This document shows positions 59,137-64,000 of a stretch of DNA of 64,000 nucleotides, one piece after another; positions within the stretch are counted from its first letter, which is position 1, and each line of letters starts with the position of its first letter. Source of the stretch: Bdellovibrio bacteriovorus (GTDB taxonomy: Bacteria; Bdellovibrionota; Bdellovibrionia; Bdellovibrionales; Bdellovibrionaceae); the NCBI RefSeq assembly GCF_001592755.1, contig NZ_LUKF01000014.1, positions 841 to 64,840 on the forward strand. The letters run 5' to 3'. The position numbers were made by a program, and so were the translations under genes. The notes beneath the pieces were generated by a model. It searched no databases, was not told the DNA's origin, and saw only the letters and a list, made by a program, of their open reading frames with translations.

Positions 59137-60648
59137 GTGAAAGCCTGGATTCTACTTTCAGCTTTTAATATCTTCGTCGGAGGAGTTGCTCACGCAGCTC
59201 CTTTTGTCGATATGGACTATGTTCACGCGGTCAAATCCGGTGGTGATACGACGATCATGATAAAAGGGGAATCCATCCGGGCTTTCCGCAATCCTGCGAC
59301 GAATCTCACTGAAGAGGAAATCGCACGTCACTTGACGGGCGATGCTCTTTTTGAAAGAAATTTTTCTGATGACGCCAGCCGCTTTGATCACGGTTTGGGT
59401 CCGGTGTTTAACAATACAAGTTGTAACGCGTGTCACTCGAAGGACGGCCGTGGCGCCTTGCCAGTGATTCTTCCGGGACAAGAATGGGTGCAGCTTCGCC
59501 AGAATGAATCGATCTTTTTGCGCATCAGTATCGAGGACGGCATCCAACGTCCTAAAACTGCACAGAACCGCTGGGGTGCTCCAGTTGCGGTTCCGGGTTT
59601 TTCCGATCAACTTTTCCACTTAGGTTCCATGGGGGTTCGCAAAGACCTTCCCGGTGCGGGCCAAGCGCAAGTTTGGATGAAATATGATAAAAGCACGTTC
59701 ACTTATCCTGATGGCTCAGTGGTGCAACTTCGTAAGCCTGTCTTTAAAATCACGGCTGCTTACGATGAATATTTTGACTCCGTGACAGGCGAAACAAAAA
59801 GCCGCTTGTATGAAAAAGACGTAAAAACAAGTCCACGCATGGGAACTCCTATGATCGGCTTGGGACTTCTTGAAGCTATTAAAGAATCGGACATCCTGGC
59901 TTTGGCCGCTCGCGATCTTTCCGCTGAAGGCGTGAAGGGTTCCGTGAACTGGGTGTTTGATATTGAAAAAGCCATGGCCAACGATCCTTATCCGGTATCG
60001 ATGGGACGCTTTGGTTTAAAGAACAATACACCCTCAGTTTTGCATCAATCCTTGGGCGCACTTCGTGGTGACATCGGTGTTACGAATTATGCTTTCCCAA
60101 TGGAAAGTATTTTCGGGACAGCGCTGTTTGAATCCTTTGTTCAAGATCCAACAGTGCCTGCTCCTTTGGAAGCTAGCGATCAAGTCGCTAATGATCTGGT
60201 GTTTTACTCGCAAACTTTGGCAGTACCTTCACGTCGTAACGTGACAGAGGCCGAAGTGATTCGCGGCGCGCAGATATTTCATCAAGTCAGCTGCACAAGC
60301 TGTCATCAACCTAGCTTTGTGACGGGTCCTCATAAAATCGCCGCTTTCAGCAATCAAAAGATCTATCCTTACACCGACATGCTTTTGCATGACATGGGTG
60401 ACGGGTTGGCTGATGGACGCCAAGACTTCGATGCGAACGGGCGCCAATGGAAAACTCGTCCACTTTGGGGTATGGGTCACACACACACGATCAATCCGCG
60501 CGCTGGTTTCTTGCACGACGGTCGTGCACGTACGGTTGAAGAAGCGATTTTGTGGCACGGTGGTGAAGGCGAATATTCGAAAAACAAATTCGTAAATCTT
60601 CCCAAAGCGGACCGCTCCGCTTTGATTCAATTCATTCGCTCACTCTAG
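59137..60648 (+). CDS. Di-heme oxidoreductase (DUF1111), exported
   Basis: 503 residues starting at GTG with GGAG five bases upstream; signal peptide ends VAHA. Two c-type heme sites, CNACHSKDGRG and CTSCHQP, and the C-terminal RAGFLHDGRARTVEEAILWH follow the putative thiol oxidoreductase family. It probably passes electrons in the periplasm; with imelysin and the porin it may reduce or oxidise iron during import. It is the last gene of the operon. Confidence 0.92.
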   Translation: MKAWILLSAFNIFVGGVAHAAPFVDMDYVHAVKSGGDTTIMIKGESIRAFRNPATNLTEEEIARHLTGDALFERNFSDDASRFDHGLGPVFNNTSCNACHSKDGRGALPVILPGQEWVQLRQNESIFLRISIEDGIQRPKTAQNRWGAPVAVPGFSDQLFHLGSMGVRKDLPGAGQAQVWMKYDKSTFTYPDGSVVQLRKPVFKITAAYDEYFDSVTGETKSRLYEKDVKTSPRMGTPMIGLGLLEAIKESDILALAARDLSAEGVKGSVNWVFDIEKAMANDPYPVSMGRFGLKNNTPSVLHQSLGALRGDIGVTNYAFPMESIFGTALFESFVQDPTVPAPLEASDQVANDLVFYSQTLAVPSRRNVTEAEVIRGAQIFHQVSCTSCHQPSFVTGPHKIAAFSNQKIYPYTDMLLHDMGDGLADGRQDFDANGRQWKTRPLWGMGHTHTINPRAGFLHDGRARTVEEAILWHGGEGEYSKNKFVNLPKADRSALIQFIRSL

Positions 60649-60662
60649 GGAACTGTTTCATT

Positions 60663-60755
60663 ATGAATGGTTCAGAAAATCTGGACCAGGACGTAGTGGA
60701 AGTTTTCAATCTTGTTATAGTACCATCGATATCAAGCTTCTATTGGGGCTGGTAA
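60663..60755 (+). CDS. 30-residue peptide ORF
   Basis: ATG 14 nt after the di-heme gene. The peptide is acidic at first (MNGSENLDQDVVEVF), then hydrophobic and ends in SSFYWGW. The ribosome site is mediocre (AGGGA eleven bases upstream), and GGTTCAGA/TCTGGACC forms a hairpin over its first codons. It could be a leader or a small precursor peptide. No family. Confidence 0.35.
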   Translation: MNGSENLDQDVVEVFNLVIVPSISSFYWGW

Positions 60756-60768
60756 GGAGGTGGTGCTT

Positions 60769-60816
60769 ATGGTTAATACATGTGACATAACCAAGGCGGA
60801 GGTGGCGGTTTCTTAG
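60769..60816 (+). CDS. 15-residue peptide ORF with near-perfect ribosome site
   Basis: TAAGGAGGTG eight bases before the ATG is the closest match to the anti-Shine-Dalgarno in the window. Its TAA is the stop of the preceding small ORF. The peptide is MVNTCDITKAEVAVS. The stop falls in a GGTTTC-TTA-GAAACC hairpin. It could be a leader peptide or an RNA element. The rest of 60817-61026 holds a terminator and a candidate promoter. Confidence 0.35.
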   Translation: MVNTCDITKAEVAVS

Positions 60817-60862
60817 AAACCCCAGGGCCTTCGCCTAGGATTCGAAAGAATTCTTAAACCTT

Positions 60863-60886
60863 AGAGCGGCTCGCAAGAGTCGCTCT
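60863..60886 (+). terminator. Terminator before the chemotaxis operon
   Basis: AGAGCGGCTC, GCAA and GAGTCGCTCT form a 10-bp stem with one G-U pair, then TTCTATTT. Confidence 0.85.
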
Positions 60887-60953
60887 TTCTATTTCTGAGC
60901 CTTTCTTTATTATTTTTTGTCCGTTACGGTCCCAAAAATATTCTCTGTAATCC

Positions 60954-60980
60954 TAACTTAAATACTGAATATTCCGATAA
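60954..60980 (+). promoter_or_regulatory. Candidate sigma-28 promoter of cheA-cheW-cheD
   Basis: TAACTTAA, 11 nt and TCCGATAA match the FliA consensus at 4/8 and 7/8 positions. It is 46 nt before the cheA ATG. Confidence 0.42.
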
Positions 60981-61026
60981 ATTCCTAAGACTTCAAACAC
61001 TTGCATAAAGCGGGAATTTTCAATTC

Positions 61027-62772
61027 ATGTCTGACGAAAATAATAATAACGGAATTCCGGGACAGGATGACTCTGTCGTTCTGATCGACTTCGCGCAAGT
61101 GGAAGAAGTCTCTCGCGTCTTTTTTGAAGAATCCAAAGAGATTCTTGAAGAGCTTGATGCGCAAATCTTAAAACTCGAAGATGCTCCTTCAGACCAAGAT
61201 CAGATCAATGTTCTTTTCAGAAAAGTGCACACCATCAAAGGCAGCGTGGGTGCTGTTCCCGGAGGACAACTTTTAGGTTCGCTGGCGCATGAGTTTGAAG
61301 CGCTTTTGACTCGTATTAAACGTGAAAATCACACGGTCACCAAAGAGTGTATCGACCTCTTTCTGAAAAGCTCGCGCATTATGAAAGTCTTGGCGAAAGC
61401 GTTGCGTGATAAGAGCGAACTTTATCCTGAAGAACTCAGCGAAGCGATTGAACTTATTGCGAGCTATGGAAGCTTTGATTCTCTGAGTGATGCGGGAACA
61501 GCCGTAATAAAGAATCATAAACCACGTCCGTCCAGCACAGGCATGAACGCCGATGAACAGGGTGTCTGGTTGTCGTTGAATCAATTGAATGAATTTCTGC
61601 GCCTTTCCGGAGAGCTTTTAGTTCTTAAGAACTTCTTTCAAATGATGAATCAAACCGTGAACTTTCGTTTGCAACCTGAACTGTTTGAAAGACGCCAAGC
61701 CGATTTTTCTCAGAACTTGAATAAGATCAGCGATCAGTTTCAGAACCAAGTGCAAAGTGTTCGTAAAGAAAAAGCCAGCGAAAGCTTTAAGTCGTTGCAG
61801 TTGCTTGTCCGTCAAGCTTCAACGGAGCTCAATAAAAACGTTCAACTAGAAATCCTTGGCGGCGAACTGATGATTGATAAAGGCTTGGGACAAGATCTCT
61901 ATGAGACTCTGGTGCACATAGCCCGAAATTCAATTGACCACGGTATCGAAGATCAGTTCGAGCGTGCTCTGCAAGGTAAATCTCCTATTGGAAATTTAAC
62001 TCTTGAGATTCAAGAAAGAAACAACACCATTCATCTGTCATTTAAAGATGATGGTAAGGGTTTAGATAAAGAACGCATTCTTCAACGAGCTTTGAAGAAT
62101 GCTCTGGTTTCCGAGTCTGAAGTTTCGCAGCTTTCAGATGAGCAGATTTATAAGTTTATCTTTCACGCTGGATTTTCTACGAAGGACAAGGTGACGACCA
62201 TTTCGGGTCGTGGTGTCGGTATGGACATCGTGTTTGCCATCGTCGAAAAATACCAAGGTAAGATCCACATTGAGAATACCCCAGGGCAAGGCGCTTCTTT
62301 CCACCTTGAAATTCCCGTGCCTCAACACATTATGGTGGAAAGTGCTTTACTGTGTTCGTGGAATGATTTCCGTTTAGCCGTTCCATTGACGTCGGTCGCA
62401 CACATCAGTTCTTGCCATGAGCTGCAAATGACGACTGTAAATCGTCTGCGTTTCTGTCAGTTCAGTGGATTGACAGTGCCGTTACTAAATTATCACGAGA
62501 TCTTAAATCACCAAGTAGCGGCGTCGGAAGATCTGGTTCGCGGTTCTTCGGCTGTCTTTATTAAAGTCAAAGAAGGCGTATTCGCCCTTCTGGTGGATCG
62601 CATCGAAGCGCAAACAGATCTCGTCGTTAAGGGCTTTGGTAATATCGTCAAAGAACAAAAAGGCTTCAAAGGCGTTTCTATTTTAGCGGATGAAAAAGTC
62701 ACTTACATTGTTGATCCCGAAAAAATGATTCATTTCTTGTTTCAGCTAGATAGCATGCAGGAGGCCGCATGA
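61027..62772 (+). CDS. cheA: CheA-type chemotaxis histidine kinase
   Basis: 581 residues. The HPt domain carries the phospho-His68 (FRKVHTIKGSVG). There is no obvious P2 (CheY-binding) domain; a short linker leads to a P3 dimerisation helix pair (LNQLNEFLRLSGELLVL). The ATPase has HIARNSIDHGIE, DDGKGLD and GRGVGMDIVFAIVEKYQGKI. The CheW-like P5 domain fills the last 130 residues. It phosphorylates a CheY partner not in this window. The small size and missing P2 suggest a non-core or lineage-specific array. Confidence 0.94.
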   Translation: MSDENNNNGIPGQDDSVVLIDFAQVEEVSRVFFEESKEILEELDAQILKLEDAPSDQDQINVLFRKVHTIKGSVGAVPGGQLLGSLAHEFEALLTRIKRENHTVTKECIDLFLKSSRIMKVLAKALRDKSELYPEELSEAIELIASYGSFDSLSDAGTAVIKNHKPRPSSTGMNADEQGVWLSLNQLNEFLRLSGELLVLKNFFQMMNQTVNFRLQPELFERRQADFSQNLNKISDQFQNQVQSVRKEKASESFKSLQLLVRQASTELNKNVQLEILGGELMIDKGLGQDLYETLVHIARNSIDHGIEDQFERALQGKSPIGNLTLEIQERNNTIHLSFKDDGKGLDKERILQRALKNALVSESEVSQLSDEQIYKFIFHAGFSTKDKVTTISGRGVGMDIVFAIVEKYQGKIHIENTPGQGASFHLEIPVPQHIMVESALLCSWNDFRLAVPLTSVAHISSCHELQMTTVNRLRFCQFSGLTVPLLNYHEILNHQVAASEDLVRGSSAVFIKVKEGVFALLVDRIEAQTDLVVKGFGNIVKEQKGFKGVSILADEKVTYIVDPEKMIHFLFQLDSMQEAA

Positions 62773-63533
62773 GTGACTTCTTTAGTGACGACTTTACGGC
62801 CGAGCTGAAAGCCTATTTCCTGGATAGCGTCTGCAAAGAGGCCGACAAATTTATTGATTTGACTGACGAGTCGACATTACGTCGTATTCGTAACGAGGTT
62901 GCCGAGCAAACTCGTGCCTGGGCGGTCGACGCTAAAACAAACGAGTTTTTGCATTTTTCCCAATGGCTGGAACTGTTTGAAGAACGCACACAAAGTTTCA
63001 AAGAGCCCAGAGAACTGATCAAATCGCTTAAAACTCTGAAAGCCTACGCCGAAGCGTTGATTCAGGAAAAAACAGATACAGCGGATCATCCGGTGCGCTT
63101 TGCTCTTTCGGCAGAACTTAGACAAGATGTTCAGCTTTTGCATTGTCGTTGGGGGAGCCAGGATTTCGCTATTCCGTTATTAAATGTCGTCGAAATCAGC
63201 AGTCAAATTCCCCTATACCCATTGCCGGATAAAAAAGAAGGCCTTATGGGCGTGATTCCTTTCCGTGGTGAGGCTGTTCCCGTGATTAGTTTTCATGACC
63301 ACGGCTTTAACCAATCCGAAATTAAAAACACTTTTTACGTTATCTGCGAACATCAAGGCGTCCGCTTTTCTTTGCAGGTGACTGAAACCGATGACTTGAT
63401 GAGCTTAAAAGAATCTGAACTGTTGAATGTCGAAAGCCATTCCACCGTTATTCAGACGGCCTTTGTGTCGCAATTTTTTATTAAAGGTAACAAGAGCATC
63501 ATGATTCTAGATCTTGAAAAACTGGTGGCATGA
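62769..63533 (+). CDS. cheW: CheW-like coupling protein with N-terminal extension
   Basis: 254 residues, larger than the usual 160. The C-terminal half is a CheW fold (HCRWGSQDFAIPLLNVVEI, GVIPFRGEAVPVISF). The N-terminal 110 residues are helical and charged and match nothing that I recognise. It links chemoreceptors to CheA. The start overlaps cheA by ATGA. Confidence 0.86.
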   Translation: MSDFFSDDFTAELKAYFLDSVCKEADKFIDLTDESTLRRIRNEVAEQTRAWAVDAKTNEFLHFSQWLELFEERTQSFKEPRELIKSLKTLKAYAEALIQEKTDTADHPVRFALSAELRQDVQLLHCRWGSQDFAIPLLNVVEISSQIPLYPLPDKKEGLMGVIPFRGEAVPVISFHDHGFNQSEIKNTFYVICEHQGVRFSLQVTETDDLMSLKESELLNVESHSTVIQTAFVSQFFIKGNKSIMILDLEKLVA

Positions 63534-64000
63534 TGAATACCCATTATTTGTTTCCTGGAAAATTAGCGGCCTTTAAAGAAGAAACTGTGATCTCGACTTT
63601 GTTAGGTTCTTGTGTGGCCGTCGCTATTTTTGATCCGACTACGAAAATCGGTGGTCTGAATCACTATCTTTTACCTGAAGGCCTGCCTGAAGAAAGTCAA
63701 AATAGCCGCTATGGCAGCTACGCCATTCCTCAGCTGATTGAAGAGTGTGTTCGCCTAGGCGCCAACCGCAGTAAAATGCAGGCAAAAATTTATGGTGGCG
63801 GTAACGTTATCAGCGTTTCACAACTAGGTGACGGGATCGGGAAACGCAATATTGAAATTGCCGAACAGCTGATGCGTGAATTCAATATCCCTATCATCGA
63901 ACGCAATGTCGCCGGCGAAAATGCTCGCACCATTAAGATGAATACTTTCACTTTTGAAGTGATTCATAATTCACCGCGGGATACGGGCTCTGTGGATAAA
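63530..64000 (+). CDS. cheD: Chemoreceptor glutamine deamidase CheD, 3' end cut
   Basis: 157 codons visible with no stop before the window edge. LLGSCVAVAIFDP has the catalytic Cys and GLNHYLLP the His of CheD; KIYGGGNVI and GKRNIEIAEQLM complete the fold. It deamidates receptor glutamines. The start is one of two adjacent ATGs, the first overlapping the cheW stop as ATGATG. Confidence 0.93.
   Translation, partial: MMNTHYLFPGKLAAFKEETVISTLLGSCVAVAIFDPTTKIGGLNHYLLPEGLPEESQNSRYGSYAIPQLIEECVRLGANRSKMQAKIYGGGNVISVSQLGDGIGKRNIEIAEQLMREFNIPIIERNVAGENARTIKMNTFTFEVIHNSPRDTGSVDK

Overview
The window reads as a chromosomal segment of a Bdellovibrio-like bacterium (Bdellovibrionota). This is inferred from gene content and protein style, not from a database search. 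The main clues are a polar-type flagellar rod/hook operon with csrA-fliW, menaquinone genes, many secreted Cys-, Gly- or Met-rich proteins of unknown function, an L,D-transpeptidase, and large sensory kinases. No rRNA, tRNA, CRISPR array, prophage or IS transposase was seen.

Layout. 1-7.1 kb (minus): the N-terminal part of a chemoreceptor, then a sensory operon of a CHASE3-GAF-kinase-3xREC hybrid, a CheR-type methyltransferase and a REC-kinase-REC hybrid. 7.4-9.5 kb: exported MsrB, a CsbD-like stress protein behind a candidate sigma-54 site, a small secreted protein and a VOC protein. 9.5-16.5 kb (minus): a tightly packed run of semialdehyde dehydrogenase, URC1-like GTP cyclohydrolase II, DUF1688/URC4, uracil phosphoribosyltransferase and uridine kinase, followed by a gamma-glutamyltransferase. 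This resembles the URC route of uracil catabolism described in yeasts. 16.5-22.6 kb: a subtilase, a glutathione peroxidase and two tandem paralogous Cys/Gly-rich exported proteins. 22.7-24.8 kb: aspartokinase and a lytic transglycosylase.

25.0-35.5 kb (plus) is the flagellar block: flgF-flgG-flgA-flgH-flgI-[gap]-flgJ-flgM-flgN-flgK-flgL-csrA-fliW. A near-consensus sigma-54 promoter precedes flgF, and sigma-28-like promoters precede csrA and the cheA-cheW-cheD operon at the right edge. FlgM (anti-sigma-28), FlgN (chaperone for FlgK/FlgL) and CsrA/FliW supply the usual checkpoints. Structured repeats lie between flgN/flgK and flgK/flgL, and a perfect 36-bp inverted repeat lies in the flgI-flgJ gap. 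After fliW there is a 32-codon hydrophobic micro-ORF flanked by inverted repeats, whose ribosome-binding site can pair upstream. It is a candidate type I toxin-like or micro-lipoprotein gene.

35.9-49.7 kb: rmuC; menaquinone genes (menA, menC, menE, a DHNA-CoA thioesterase-like protein, a polyprenyl diphosphate synthase, a second UbiA-like protein); rsmJ; a membrane protein; a PP2C-like protein lacking metal ligands; and citrate synthase. 49.9-56.5 kb: L,D-transpeptidase, an inverted-repeat element, an extraordinary Met/Gly-rich exported protein, a two-component system, a HIT protein and a DUF1653 protein. 56.6-60.6 kb: an operon of an outer-membrane porin-like protein, an imelysin and a di-heme oxidoreductase, probably for metal handling. 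It is followed by two tiny ORFs, one with a near-perfect Shine-Dalgarno. 61.0-64.0 kb: cheA-cheW-cheD, with cheD cut by the window edge.

Start codons were chosen from Shine-Dalgarno sites, signal peptides and overlaps. Functions come from motifs read by eye.
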